From positions 1 to 64,000 of the forward strand of contig NZ_POQU01000002.1 of assembly GCF_002938425.1 (NCBI RefSeq): a stretch of DNA of 64,000 bases, in the 5' to 3' direction. The position numbers and the translations under genes are program-made. This DNA is from Blastococcus atacamensis. GTDB taxonomy: Bacteria > Actinomycetota > Actinomycetes > Mycobacteriales > Geodermatophilaceae. Positions 51,684-60,728 of this stretch are shown here, piece after piece. The notes under the pieces are model-generated. The model saw nothing but the letters and a program-made list of their open reading frames with translations. It ran no database searches and was not told where the DNA came from. Position 1 is the stretch's first letter; every line of letters begins with the position of its first letter.

Positions 51684-52376
51684 TCAGACGGCGCAGCTGT
51701 CGTCGGTGCAGCCTTCGGCGGCCGGCACCGAGATCAGCGGGTTCGCGTCGGCCCAGGCACGCTCCAGCACGGAGAGCAGCAGCTCGGCGGGCTGGGCGCC
51801 CGCGGCGCCGTACTTGCGGTCGACCACGAAGAAGGGGACGCCGGTCGCGCCGAGCGACTGCGCGGTGGCGGAGTCCTGGTTCACGGCCGCGCGGTAGCGG
51901 CGGTCGGTGAGCACCTCGCGGGCCTCGGTCTCGTCCAGGCCCACCTCGGCGCCGAGCGCCACCAGGGAGTCGACGTCGAAGACGCTGCGCGACTCCTCGA
52001 AGTGGGCGTGCAGCAGCCGCTCCTTGAGCCGGCCCTGCACGCCGCGCTCGGCGGCGAGGTGCAGCAGCTCGTGGGCCAGCGAGGTGTTGCCACTGATGCC
52101 GTTGGCCAGGTCGTACTGCAGGCCTTCTGCGGCGGCGACGCCCTCGAGCTGGCTCATGTTCTGGCGCATCGCGTCCTCGCTCTGGCCGTACTTGCGGGCC
52201 AGGGCGGGCAGCGTCGCGTGCGTCTCGCCCTCGGGAATGGACGGGTCGAGCTGGAAGGAGCGCCACACGATCTCGACCTGGTCGCGGTGCGGGAACTGCT
52301 CCAGCGCCGTCTCGAGCCGGCGCTTGCCGACGTAGCACCACGGACAGACGACGTCGGACCACACCTCTACGCGCAT
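51684..52376 (-). CDS. DsbA-family oxidoreductase, FrnE type
   Basis: 230 aa, cytoplasmic. CPWC motif (residues 11-14, VVCPWCYVGKRRLE) and a late GVPFFVVDRKYGAAGAQP with the cis-Pro. C-terminal CTDDSC is a second Cys pair as in FrnE proteins. Expected dithiol-disulfide exchange on cytoplasmic proteins. Convergent with the NMO gene, 11 bases apart. Confidence 0.9.
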   Translation of the reverse strand: MRVEVWSDVVCPWCYVGKRRLETALEQFPHRDQVEIVWRSFQLDPSIPEGETHATLPALARKYGQSEDAMRQNMSQLEGVAAAEGLQYDLANGISGNTSLAHELLHLAAERGVQGRLKERLLHAHFEESRSVFDVDSLVALGAEVGLDETEAREVLTDRRYRAAVNQDSATAQSLGATGVPFFVVDRKYGAAGAQPAELLLSVLERAWADANPLISVPAAEGCTDDSCAV

Positions 52377-52416
52377 GCCCGGCTCAACCTGACCACGCCC
52401 TCGGCCATTCCGGGGG

Positions 52417-53424
52417 TCACCCGTCGGCGGGATGCACCTCTGCGCGCGCCCGGCCGTCGCCGGGCGTGGGGTCGAGGAAGACGTACCGGACGCCCGAGTG
52501 ACGGGCGACCAGCCGGCGCTCCGCCTCGTCGGAGGCGCGCTCGATGTCGGCCACCGTGGCGGAGTCCTCGAAGTCGACCTTGGCCGAGACGATGAGCTGG
52601 CCGGGGCCGATCACGGTGGTGAGCATGAACGGGACGTCGGTGATCTGCGGCAGGGCCACGATCTCGGCCTTGAGTTCCTCCTGCAACCGCGGCGAGATCG
52701 ACTGCCCGATCAGCAGCGAGACGTTGGCGCGGCCCAGGGACCCGGCCACGAACAGCAGCAGGACGCCGATGGCGATGGCCGCAACGCCGTCCCACACCGG
52801 GTCACCGGTGAGGTGCTCCATGCCGAGCCCGGCGGCGGCGAGCACGAGCCCGACGAGCGCCGCCGTGTCTTCGAAGGTGACCGCCTTGACGGTGGTGTCG
52901 CTGGTCTCGGCGAGGTAGCGGCGCGGCGTCGTCCCCCACTTGTGGGCCTCGTTGCGCACCTGGCGCACGGCCTTGAGCCAGGACGCGCCCTCCAGCACGA
53001 ACGAGACGGCGAGGACGATGTAGGCGATGGTCGGGGAGCCCTGCTCCTCGCCGCCGCGGATGGTGCTGACGCCCTGCCAGATCGAGAACCCGGCGCCGAG
53101 GCTGAAGGTGGCCAGGCAGGCCAGCAGCGCCCAGAAGTAGGTCTCCCGCCCGTAGCCGACCGGATGGCGGGCGTCGGGGGCCTTGGTGCCGCGCTTGAGC
53201 GCGATGAACAGCAGCACCTCGGTGATCGTGTCGGCCAGCGAGTGCGCGGCCTCCGACAGCATCGCCGACGAATGGCTGATCAGGCCGCCGACCAGCTTCG
53301 CGATCGCGATGCCCAGGTTGGCCAGACCGGCGATGACGACCGTCCCGGTCGACTCGCTCTCCCCACCGCTGTCGCCCGCGTCCTTCGCGAGAACGTGAGC
53401 GGGAGCGGGGGCCGGTTGGGTCAT
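52417..53424 (-). CDS. Cation diffusion facilitator (CDF) metal transporter
   Basis: 335 aa, six membrane helices. Motifs SEAAHSLADTITEVLLFIAL, ARHPVGYGRETYFWALLACL and TFEDTAALVGLVLAAAGLGM provide the His/Asp metal site and match the SLC30A9/FieF-like branch. The C-terminal domain (~235-330) is the cytoplasmic metal-sensing fold. Exports divalent metals such as Zn or Fe; ion not determined. The ATG is four bases from the FKBP terminator hairpin, whose 3' arm contains its only GGGG ribosome site. Confidence 0.88.
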   Translation of the reverse strand: MTQPAPAPAHVLAKDAGDSGGESESTGTVVIAGLANLGIAIAKLVGGLISHSSAMLSEAAHSLADTITEVLLFIALKRGTKAPDARHPVGYGRETYFWALLACLATFSLGAGFSIWQGVSTIRGGEEQGSPTIAYIVLAVSFVLEGASWLKAVRQVRNEAHKWGTTPRRYLAETSDTTVKAVTFEDTAALVGLVLAAAGLGMEHLTGDPVWDGVAAIAIGVLLLFVAGSLGRANVSLLIGQSISPRLQEELKAEIVALPQITDVPFMLTTVIGPGQLIVSAKVDFEDSATVADIERASDEAERRLVARHSGVRYVFLDPTPGDGRARAEVHPADG

Positions 53425-53428
53425 GCAA

Positions 53429-53454
53429 CCCCGGTGCCCGGAAGGGCACCGGGG
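53429..53454 (-). terminator. Tetraloop hairpin between FKBP and CDF genes
   Basis: Perfect 11-bp stem (CCCCGGTGCCC, 53429-53439, with 53444-53454) and 4-nt loop, 15 bases after the FKBP stop. Also masks the putative ribosome site of the CDF gene. Confidence 0.75.
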
Positions 53455-53468
53455 CATGCCTGGTGGGA

Positions 53469-53846
53469 CTACCGGACGCCCATGAGGTCGACGACGAAGA
53501 CCAGCGTCGCGCCGGGCTTGATGACGCCGCCCGCGCCACGCTCGCCGTAGGCCTTGTGCGCCGGGATGGTGAGCCGGCGACGACCGCCGACCTTCATGCC
53601 GACGATGCCCTCGTCCCAGCCCTGGATGACCATGCCGACGCCCACGCGGAACTCCAGGGGGTCGCCCCGGTCCCAGGACGCATCGAACTGCTCGCCACCG
53701 TCGTGCGTCACGCCCACGTAGTGCGCGCTGACCAGGTCGCCGGACTTGGCCTCCTGCCCCTCGCCCACGACGAGGTCCTCGATCACCAGGTCGTCGGGCG
53801 CGGGCCCGGTCGGCGGCTCGACGTCCGGTCGGCTCAGCTCGGCCAC
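53469..53846 (-). CDS. FKBP-type peptidyl-prolyl isomerase
   Basis: 125 aa, single FKBP domain: GDLVSAHYVGVTHDGGEQFD, SWDRGDPLEFRVGVGMVIQG, WDEGIVGMKVGGRRRLTIPA, YGERGAGGVIKPGATLVFVV. Active-site aromatic and Asp residues are conserved. No signal peptide, so a cytoplasmic folding helper. GTG 53846 chosen for GGGAGGGAG upstream. Confidence 0.93.
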   Translation of the reverse strand: MAELSRPDVEPPTGPAPDDLVIEDLVVGEGQEAKSGDLVSAHYVGVTHDGGEQFDASWDRGDPLEFRVGVGMVIQGWDEGIVGMKVGGRRRLTIPAHKAYGERGAGGVIKPGATLVFVVDLMGVR

Positions 53847-53967
53847 GGTTCTCCCTCCCGCGCCGGGGCGGTCCCGGCGCCGTCTGCCCCCATCCAAGCA
53901 GCGGCTGGACCCGGGGGCTCCTCGACGGGGACGTGCGGCCGCGCCCCCGGCGTGCTGGGGTGGGCGC

Positions 53968-55677
53968 ATGGCTGTCGAAGAAGCGTCGTGGTGGACCCGA
54001 GCCGTCGTCTACCAGGTCTATCCGCGCTCGTTCTCCGACTCCGACGGCGACGGGATCGGCGACCTCGGCGGGATCCTGCAGCGGCTGGACCACCTGGCCG
54101 ACCTGGGCGTCGACGTCCTGTGGCTCTCGCCGATCTATCCCTCGCCGCAGGCCGACAACGGCTACGACATCAGCGACTACCGGGACATCGACCCGCTCTT
54201 CGGCTCGCTGGCGCAGCTGGACGAGCTGATCGAGGCGCTGCACGCGCGCGGGATGAAGCTGCTCATGGACCTGGTCGTCAACCACACCAGCGACGCGCAC
54301 CCCTGGTTCCTCGACGCCCGGTCGTCGAAGGACTCCGCCAAGCGCGACTGGTACTGGTGGCGCCCGCCGCGGCCCGGGTTCGCCGCCGGGGAGCCGGGCG
54401 CGGAGCCGACCAACTGGCAGTCCTTCTTCTCCGGGCCGGTCTGGGAGCTCGACGAGGCGTCCGGCGAGTACTACCTGCACCTGTTCGACCGGCGGCAGCC
54501 CGACCTGAACTGGGAGAACCCGCAGGTCCGGGCAGCGGTGCACGAGATGATGCGCTGGTGGCTCGACCGCGGGGTCGACGGCTTCCGCATGGACGTCATC
54601 AACATGCTCAGCAAGGACGTCGGCCCGCACGGCGAGCTGCACGACGGACCCCCGCTGCCCGGATCGGCCTTGGGAGACGGCTCGGCGTCCTATCTCTGCG
54701 GCCCGCGGATCCACGAGTTCCTCGCCGAGATGCACCGCGAGGTGTTCGCCGGACGAGACGGAACGTTCCTCACCGTCGGCGAGATGCCCGGCGTGACCGT
54801 CGAGCAGGCCCGGCTGTTCACCGACCCCGCCCGCGCCGAGGTGGACATGGTGTTCCAGTTCGAGCACATGGACCTGGACCGCGGGACGTCGAAGTGGGAC
54901 GTGCGCCCGCTGCGCATGCGGGACCTCAAGGCCTCGTTCGGGCGCTGGCAGACGGGCCTGGCCGACGTCGGGTGGAACTCTCTCTACTGGGACAACCACG
55001 ACCAGCCGCGCGCTGTCTCCCGCTTCGGCGACGACTCCCCGGAGTTCCGGCGCGACTCGGCGACCTGCCTGGCCACACTGCTGCACCTGCACCGCGGAAC
55101 GCCCTACGTCTACCAGGGCGAGGAGATCGGGATGGCGAACTTCCCGTTCCGCTCGCTCGAGGAGTTCCGGGACGTCGAGTCGCTCAACCACCACGTGCAG
55201 GCCATGTCGGCCGGGGCGGATCCGGCGTCCGTGTTGGCGGCGCTGCGGACGATGAGCCGGGACAACGCGCGCACCCCGGTGCAGTGGGACGCCTCGCCGC
55301 ACGCCGGGTTCACCACCGGGACGCCGTGGCTGCCGGTCAACCCTGATCACACCGAGTGGAACGTCGCCGCGCAGCGGGAGGACGGGGCCTCCGTCCTCGC
55401 CCACTACCGGCGGCTGATCGCCCTGCGCCATGACCTGCCCGTGGTGGCGCTGGGCGATTTCACGATGCTGCTGCCCGACTCCGACGAGGTGTACGCGTTC
55501 ACCCGCTCCCTGGACGGCGAGACGCTCCTCGTCGTCTGCAACCTCTCGCGGACGACGCACCGGCTGGCCGAGCTGCTGCCCGAGGCGCCCGCGGCGGAGC
55601 TGGTGCTGGGCAACCTCGCCGACGACGACCCGGCGGAGCTCCGACCCTGGGAGGCCCGCGTCCTGCGGCTCGCCTGA
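53968..55677 (+). CDS. GH13 alpha-glucosidase (oligo-1,6-glucosidase-like)
   Basis: 569 aa. Catalytic residues: nucleophile Asp209 in GFRMDVINM, acid/base Glu272 in TVGEMPG, Asp345 in NHDQPR. Region I is DLVVNHTS. Val210 right after the nucleophile favours alpha-1,6 (isomaltose) over alpha-1,4 (maltose) substrates in GH13_31 enzymes. Intracellular, releasing glucose from oligosaccharides or trehalose-like disaccharides. ATG 53968 starts MAVEEASWWTRAVVYQVYPR, the family N-terminus. Confidence 0.93.
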   Translation: MAVEEASWWTRAVVYQVYPRSFSDSDGDGIGDLGGILQRLDHLADLGVDVLWLSPIYPSPQADNGYDISDYRDIDPLFGSLAQLDELIEALHARGMKLLMDLVVNHTSDAHPWFLDARSSKDSAKRDWYWWRPPRPGFAAGEPGAEPTNWQSFFSGPVWELDEASGEYYLHLFDRRQPDLNWENPQVRAAVHEMMRWWLDRGVDGFRMDVINMLSKDVGPHGELHDGPPLPGSALGDGSASYLCGPRIHEFLAEMHREVFAGRDGTFLTVGEMPGVTVEQARLFTDPARAEVDMVFQFEHMDLDRGTSKWDVRPLRMRDLKASFGRWQTGLADVGWNSLYWDNHDQPRAVSRFGDDSPEFRRDSATCLATLLHLHRGTPYVYQGEEIGMANFPFRSLEEFRDVESLNHHVQAMSAGADPASVLAALRTMSRDNARTPVQWDASPHAGFTTGTPWLPVNPDHTEWNVAAQREDGASVLAHYRRLIALRHDLPVVALGDFTMLLPDSDEVYAFTRSLDGETLLVVCNLSRTTHRLAELLPEAPAAELVLGNLADDDPAELRPWEARVLRLA

Positions 55678-55752
55678 CGCCGGCCGCGGCGATGCCCTTG
55701 TGGCGGCATTGCGCGCCGCAGAATGTCTCTCCCAGGGATAGTGCCGCGACGC

Positions 55753-55783
55753 TTGACCCTCGACCCGGTCGAGGCCCGACGGT
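55753..55783 (+). promoter_or_regulatory. MerR-type promoter/operator
   Basis: -35 TTGACC (55753-55758), 19-nt spacer, -10 GACGGT (55778-55783). The spacer holds a perfect palindrome CCTCGACC-c-GGTCGAGG (55758-55774). Long spacer plus centred palindrome is the classic MerR/SoxR arrangement. The MerR-fusion gene starts 20 bases downstream. Confidence 0.75.
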
Positions 55784-55802
55784 GCTGGACGTGGAGGAGC
55801 GC

Positions 55803-56807
55803 ATGCGGGGGATCGGCCAGATGGCGCGCGACAGCGGCCTGACGGTGAGCGCCCTGCGGTTCTACGACGGCGCCGGCGTGCTCGTGCCGGCACACGTTGA
55901 CCCGTGGACGAACTACCGCTGGTACGGAGACGACCAGGTCGTCGTCGCGCGGTTGCTCGCCCGGCTGCGACGGGTGGGTCTGCCGCTCGCCGAGATCAGC
56001 CGGGTGCTCGAGCACCGGAACGACCTCGCCGTCGTCGACGCCGTGCTGGAGGCGCACCTGAGGCGTCTCGAGGACGGCCTGGCCGATGCCCGCCGTGAGC
56101 TCCTCTCCGCCCGTTCCCTACTGGTTCAGGAGAGCCCGATGACCTCGATCGCCACCACCGCCCCCGCGCTGCTCGCGGCCCTGCGCGCCGTCCGCTTCGC
56201 CGTCGGCACCGACCCGGAGCTGCCGATGCTCACCGGCGTCCTCCTCGACGCCGACCCCGATGCCGTGCGGGTGGTTGCCACCGACCGCTACCGGCTGGTC
56301 GTGCGGCAGCTGCCCGGCGCGGTGCTCGACGGAGCTCGGATCAGCGTGATCGTGCCGGTCGCCCTGGTCGACGAGCTGCTGAGCAGCACGGCGAGCGGTC
56401 CGGTGACCGTGCGCGTTGACGGGGACGACGTCGTCGTGCAGGGGTCGGACCTCGCGCTGCGGGGCCGCCGGGTGGACGCCGACTTCCCCGACTACCGGCC
56501 ACTGGTCCGCGAGCCGGGCAGCGCGCAGATGGAGCTCGACGTCGCCCGCTTCCGCGACGAGCTCGCCGCCGCGCCCACCCGCGCGGTGCCGACGGGACCC
56601 GACGGCGCGGAGGAGACCGCGACCGTGCTCACCCTGGGCGAGGTCGAAGTGGGCGTGAACCGCGAGTTCCTGCTGCAGGCGCTCGACGCCGACGACGCCG
56701 GCCAGCTCGTGCTGGACCTCGACGGGCCGCTCGCGCCGCTGGCCATCCGCGACCCCAGCCGCCCCGGCGACGTCAGTCTGCTGATGCCCATCCGCCTCCC
56801 CGCCTGA
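55803..56807 (+). CDS. MerR-family regulator fused to DNA polymerase III beta-clamp-like domains
   Basis: 334 aa. Residues 1-75 are a MerR HTH (MRGIGQMARDSGLTVSALRF, GDDQVVVARLLARLRRVGLP), followed by the coiled-coil helix (~75-105). From ~122 to the end the protein resembles DnaN domains 2 and 3: LPMLTGVLLDADPDAVRVVA, TDRYRLVVRQLPG, DADFPDYRPLV, and the C-terminal VSLLMPIRLP. Domain 1 of the clamp is absent. It cannot be a normal processivity clamp; the clamp fold probably serves as a sensing or protein-binding module. GGAGGAGCGC fixes ATG 55803. A MerR-type operator upstream implies autoregulation. Confidence 0.88.
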   Translation: MRGIGQMARDSGLTVSALRFYDGAGVLVPAHVDPWTNYRWYGDDQVVVARLLARLRRVGLPLAEISRVLEHRNDLAVVDAVLEAHLRRLEDGLADARRELLSARSLLVQESPMTSIATTAPALLAALRAVRFAVGTDPELPMLTGVLLDADPDAVRVVATDRYRLVVRQLPGAVLDGARISVIVPVALVDELLSSTASGPVTVRVDGDDVVVQGSDLALRGRRVDADFPDYRPLVREPGSAQMELDVARFRDELAAAPTRAVPTGPDGAEETATVLTLGEVEVGVNREFLLQALDADDAGQLVLDLDGPLAPLAIRDPSRPGDVSLLMPIRLPA

Positions 56808-56822
56808 CGATTGCGGGGTGCG

Positions 56823-58094
56823 TCAGGAGAGCGGAGAGCGGGGCAACAGGCGGTCGCTGATGATCCGCTTCTGGATCTCGCTGGTGCCCTCGAAGATCGT
56901 GGTGAGGCGGGCGTCGCGCCAGTGCCGCTCCACCTGCCGCTCGGTGGTGTAGCCGTTGCCGCCGTGCAGCTGCATGGCCTGGTTGGTCACCCGGATCGAC
57001 ATCTCGGTGGCCTCGAGCTTCACCATCGAGGCCTCCTTGTGCACCGGGAGCCCGAGGTCGAGCAGGTGGGCGACCTGCCGGTAGAACGCCCGGGACTGCT
57101 CGATCTGCGACGCCATCTCGGCGATGTTGAACCGCAGCGCCTGGAAGTCCGCGATCGGGTGGCCGAACTGCTCGCGCTCCTGGAGGTACCGGATCGAGTC
57201 CTCCAGCGCCGCGCGGGCGAGCCCGACCGCCCGGGCGGCGGTGTGCACGCGCGCGGTGTTGAGGAACTTCTGCGCCTCGGCGAAGCCCGCCTGCTTGGCC
57301 GCCTCACCCTCGGCGTCGCTCTCCTCGCGGGCGGCCCGGGCCTCGTCGATGACGTTCTCGCGCGGGATGCGGACGCCGTCGAAGGTGAGGTCCCAGGTGA
57401 GGAAGCCGTGGTAGCCGATCTTGTCGATCGGGTGCCCGGACAGCCCCTCCGGGAACGAGCCGCGCTCCTTCTCGAGCAGCAGGTTGATCAGGCCGGCCGA
57501 GCGGGACTCCCCGGGCTCCGGATCGCGCTCACGCACGAGGACCTGGATGAAGTCGGCGGCCTTCGCGTTGCCGCACCAGCGCTTGTGCCCGGTGACGACC
57601 CACTCGTCGCCGTCCAGGACGGCGCGGGTGGAGACCCCGGCCAGGTCGGACCCGGCGTCGGGCTCGGACAGCGCGATCGCGCCGATCCACTCACCGCGCG
57701 CGCTGCGGCCCAGCAGCTCGTGCCGGCGGTCGGCGTCGGGCACGGCGGTGCCCAGCCCCTGGGAGCGGGCCAGGATGCTGGCCGTCGACATCCAGGCGCG
57801 GGCCAGCTCCTCGCTGACCATGCAGTACTCGAACACGCCCAGCCCGAGGCCGCCCTGCTCGGCGGGCACCGTGATGCCGAAGTAGCCGAGCTCGGCCAGC
57901 CGGGACAGCAGCGACGCCGGGATCTCGCCCTTCTGCGGGTCCAGCTCGTCGGCGACCGGGAGGACCTCGTCCATGGCGAACCGGCGGGCCTGCTCCTGGA
58001 GCTTCTCCCGCTCGGGGGTGTGCCACGGCGGCAGCAGCGCCGGCGGCTGCGGCTCCCAGATCTCGTTCTCGGTCTCGTCCGAGCTCGACGTCAT
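56823..58094 (-). CDS. Acyl-CoA dehydrogenase
   Basis: 423 aa. FAD-binding SEPDAGSDLAG and VTGHKRWCGNA; catalytic Glu in TTIFEGTSEIQKRIISDRLL; FGHPIADFQALRFNIAEMAS of the C-terminal bundle. Canonical-length member for beta-oxidation or branched-chain acyl-CoA oxidation (downstream of bkd products). It has an N-terminal ~30-residue extension. Substrate range not determinable. Convergent with the MerR fusion, 15 bases apart. Confidence 0.92.
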   Translation of the reverse strand: MTSSSDETENEIWEPQPPALLPPWHTPEREKLQEQARRFAMDEVLPVADELDPQKGEIPASLLSRLAELGYFGITVPAEQGGLGLGVFEYCMVSEELARAWMSTASILARSQGLGTAVPDADRRHELLGRSARGEWIGAIALSEPDAGSDLAGVSTRAVLDGDEWVVTGHKRWCGNAKAADFIQVLVRERDPEPGESRSAGLINLLLEKERGSFPEGLSGHPIDKIGYHGFLTWDLTFDGVRIPRENVIDEARAAREESDAEGEAAKQAGFAEAQKFLNTARVHTAARAVGLARAALEDSIRYLQEREQFGHPIADFQALRFNIAEMASQIEQSRAFYRQVAHLLDLGLPVHKEASMVKLEATEMSIRVTNQAMQLHGGNGYTTERQVERHWRDARLTTIFEGTSEIQKRIISDRLLPRSPLS

Positions 58095-58250
58095 CGTCGG
58101 GTCTCCACTCGCTCGCGGCGGATGATCGCACTCACCTTGGCGACTGGACCTTCCCGCCGCACGTCGTCGTCACCCGTCCGGTGAGCAGGCTCACCCCGGT
58201 CGCTGAGCCGGACCGGCCGACGGAGAACCGCGCCGTGGCGCGGCTCCACG

Positions 58251-60233
58251 TCAGCCGGTGCTGGTCGAGCCGCGCCCCTGGGCGAGGCGGATGAAGTGCT
58301 CGACCAGCGCGGCGTCGTCGACGGTGCCGGTGTTGACGGCCTTCGCCGGGTCCACGCCCTGGAACAGCCGCTTGAGCGGCACCTCCAGCCGCTTGCCGGT
58401 GCGGGTATGCGGCACGCCGGGCACGGCGATCACCTCGTCGGGCACGTGCCGCGGGCTCGCCTGCTCCCGGATCGCCGAGCGCAGGCGGGCCACCAGGTCG
58501 TCGGTCAGCTCCTCCTCCGGCGCGAGCTGCACGAACAGCGGCATCCAGTAGCCGCCGTCGGAGAGCTCGACGCCGAGGACGACGCAGTCGACCACCTCGG
58601 GGAAGGCCTCCACGGCGGCGTAGATGTCGGCGGTGCCCATGCGCACGCCGCCGCGGTTGAGCGTGGAGTCGGAGCGGCCGGTGATGATGCAGGTGCCACG
58701 CTCGGTGATCTCCAACCAGTCGCCGTGCCGCCAGACGCCGGGCCACGGCTCGAAGTAGGCCGCCCGGTACCGCGCGCCATCGGGGTCGTTCCAGAAGTAC
58801 AGCGGCATCGAGGGCATCGGCTCGGTCACGACCAGCTCGCCGAGCTCGCCGGTCACCGGCTCGCCGTCGTCGTTCCACGAGGCCACGGCCACCCCGAGGT
58901 TGGGCCGCTGCAGTTCGCCCGCCGTCACCGGCAGCAGCGGGCTGGACCCGATGAAGCCGGTCGCGACGTCGGTGCCGCCGGATGCCGAGGTCAGCTGCAG
59001 GTCCGTGCCGACGGCGTCGTAGACCCAGGAGTAGGTCGCGACCGGAAGCGGCGAGCCGGTGCAGCCGAGGACGCGGATCGAGGAGAGGTCGTGGTCCTCG
59101 CCCGGCCGGACCCCGGCCTTCTGCACCGCGGCGAGGTAGCCGGGGCTGGTGCCCAGGTGCGTGAGGCGGAGTTTCGCGGCGAGGGCGAACTGCGCGTCGA
59201 CCACCGGGTAGGCCGGCGCCCCGTCGTGGACGACGGCCGTGGCGCCCGACAGCAGCGAGGACACCACGACGTTCCACATCATCCAGGCGGTCGAGGTGTA
59301 CCAGTAGAAGCGGTCGCCGGGGCTCAGATCGCTGTGCAAGGTGCCCGACTTGCGCTGCTCCAGCACCACGCCGCCGTGACCGTGCACGATCCCCTTCGGC
59401 AGCCCCGTCGTGCCCGAGGAATAGAGGATCCACAGCGGGTGGTCGAAGGGCGTCGGCTCGAACACCGGCTCCTGCTCGTCGGCCACGGCCTCGGCCCACG
59501 GGAGCGCACCGTCGGGCACGTCGTCCGGGAAGAGCCGGGGGACGGCGATCGTCGTCCGCACCGTCGGCAGCGCGGCCCGGAGCTCCGCCACGACGTCCCG
59601 CCGGTCGTGCGCCCGCCCGTTGAACCGGTAGCCGTCGACGGCGACCAGCACCGTGGGCTCGATCTGGGCGAACCGATCCAGGACCGCGCGGGTGCCGAAG
59701 TCCGGCGCGCAGGCCGACCACACCGCGCCGATCGAGGCCGCGCCTAGGAACGCGACGATCGCCTCGGGCACGTTGGGCAGGTAGCCGACCACCCGATCAC
59801 CGGAGCGGACGCCCAGCCGGCGCAGCGTCGCGGCGAAGGCGCCCACCTGCCCGCGCAGCGTCGCCCAGGAGATCTCCCGCGGCTCGCAGTCCTCCGCGAC
59901 CGCGATGACCGCGGGATAGGCGTCGGTGGCCGAGCGGAGCGCCTGCTCGGCGTAGTTCACCGTCGTCCCGGGGAACCAGACCGCTCCCGGCATGCTCCGG
60001 TCGGGCAGCACCCGGTCGTCGGGGACATCGGGCAGCACGCCCGTCCAGGTCGCGAGGTCGCCCCAGAACTGGTCGAGGTTCTCCACCGACCAGCGCCACA
60101 GGGCGTCGTAGTCGGGAGGATCGCCGAAGGAGACGCCGCGGCGCTCCTCCACCCAGCGGGCGAAGGTCGCCATCCGGGTGTGCCGCATGCGGTCGGGGTC
60201 CGGTCGCCAGAGCTCCTCGGGGGTCTCGCTCAC
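58251..60233 (-). CDS. aacS: Acetoacetate-CoA ligase
   Basis: 660 aa, acyl-adenylate family. N-terminal ETPEELWRPDPDRMRHTRMA and FPGTTVNYAEQALR are typical of acetoacetyl-CoA synthetases. AMP-binding motif ILYSSGTTGLPKGIVHGHGG; GRSDSTLNRGGVRMGTADIY and PHTRTGKRLEVPLKRLFQG at the C-terminus with the catalytic Lys. Activates acetoacetate with ATP and CoA. With the 3-hydroxybutyrate dehydrogenase at 15038 it completes ketone-body use. GTG 60233 chosen; upstream codons lack homology. Confidence 0.93.
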   Translation of the reverse strand: MSETPEELWRPDPDRMRHTRMATFARWVEERRGVSFGDPPDYDALWRWSVENLDQFWGDLATWTGVLPDVPDDRVLPDRSMPGAVWFPGTTVNYAEQALRSATDAYPAVIAVAEDCEPREISWATLRGQVGAFAATLRRLGVRSGDRVVGYLPNVPEAIVAFLGAASIGAVWSACAPDFGTRAVLDRFAQIEPTVLVAVDGYRFNGRAHDRRDVVAELRAALPTVRTTIAVPRLFPDDVPDGALPWAEAVADEQEPVFEPTPFDHPLWILYSSGTTGLPKGIVHGHGGVVLEQRKSGTLHSDLSPGDRFYWYTSTAWMMWNVVVSSLLSGATAVVHDGAPAYPVVDAQFALAAKLRLTHLGTSPGYLAAVQKAGVRPGEDHDLSSIRVLGCTGSPLPVATYSWVYDAVGTDLQLTSASGGTDVATGFIGSSPLLPVTAGELQRPNLGVAVASWNDDGEPVTGELGELVVTEPMPSMPLYFWNDPDGARYRAAYFEPWPGVWRHGDWLEITERGTCIITGRSDSTLNRGGVRMGTADIYAAVEAFPEVVDCVVLGVELSDGGYWMPLFVQLAPEEELTDDLVARLRSAIREQASPRHVPDEVIAVPGVPHTRTGKRLEVPLKRLFQGVDPAKAVNTGTVDDAALVEHFIRLAQGRGSTSTG

Positions 60234-60295
60234 CCCCGCACCATGCCATCCTCTGTCCGCGCCGACCACGCCGTCCCGACCCCCGAGGAGCGCCC

Positions 60296-60700
60296 GTGTC
60301 GCCCGAACACGCCGACGAGCGCAACGTGCTCGGCGGCCCGCTGGAGCCGTGCGGCACCGATCCGGTCACCGGCTTCTACCGCGACGGGCACTGCAGCACC
60401 GGCCCCGACGACGTCGGCCGGCACACCGTCTGCGCCGTCGTCTCCGCGGAATTCCTCGCGATGCAGCGGGAACTGGGCAACGACCTGTCCACCCCACGGC
60501 CGGAGTACGGCTTTCCGGGACTGCGGCCGGGCGACCGCTGGTGCGTCGTCGCCGTCCGCTGGCTGCAGGCCTACCAGGCGGGGGTCGCCTCGGGTGTCGT
60601 GCTCGCCGCCACGAACGCCCGCTCGCTGGAGATCGTGCCGATGGAAGCGCTCCGGCAGCACGCCGTCGACGTCCCCGACGACATCCGCGGCCTGGAATGA
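60296..60700 (+). CDS. DUF2237 family protein
   Basis: 134 aa. NVLGGPLEPCGTDPVTGFYR, DGHCSTGPDDVGRHTVCAVV, PGLRPGDRWCVVAVRWLQAY, APRVVLAATN-like tail: the compact DUF2237 fold with conserved Cys in PCG and HCST. Function unknown. GAGGAG eight bases before GTG 60296. Confidence 0.9.
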   Translation: MSPEHADERNVLGGPLEPCGTDPVTGFYRDGHCSTGPDDVGRHTVCAVVSAEFLAMQRELGNDLSTPRPEYGFPGLRPGDRWCVVAVRWLQAYQAGVASGVVLAATNARSLEIVPMEALRQHAVDVPDDIRGLE

Positions 60701-60728
60701 ACGCCGCACGGGAGGCGCTGCCGCCGGC

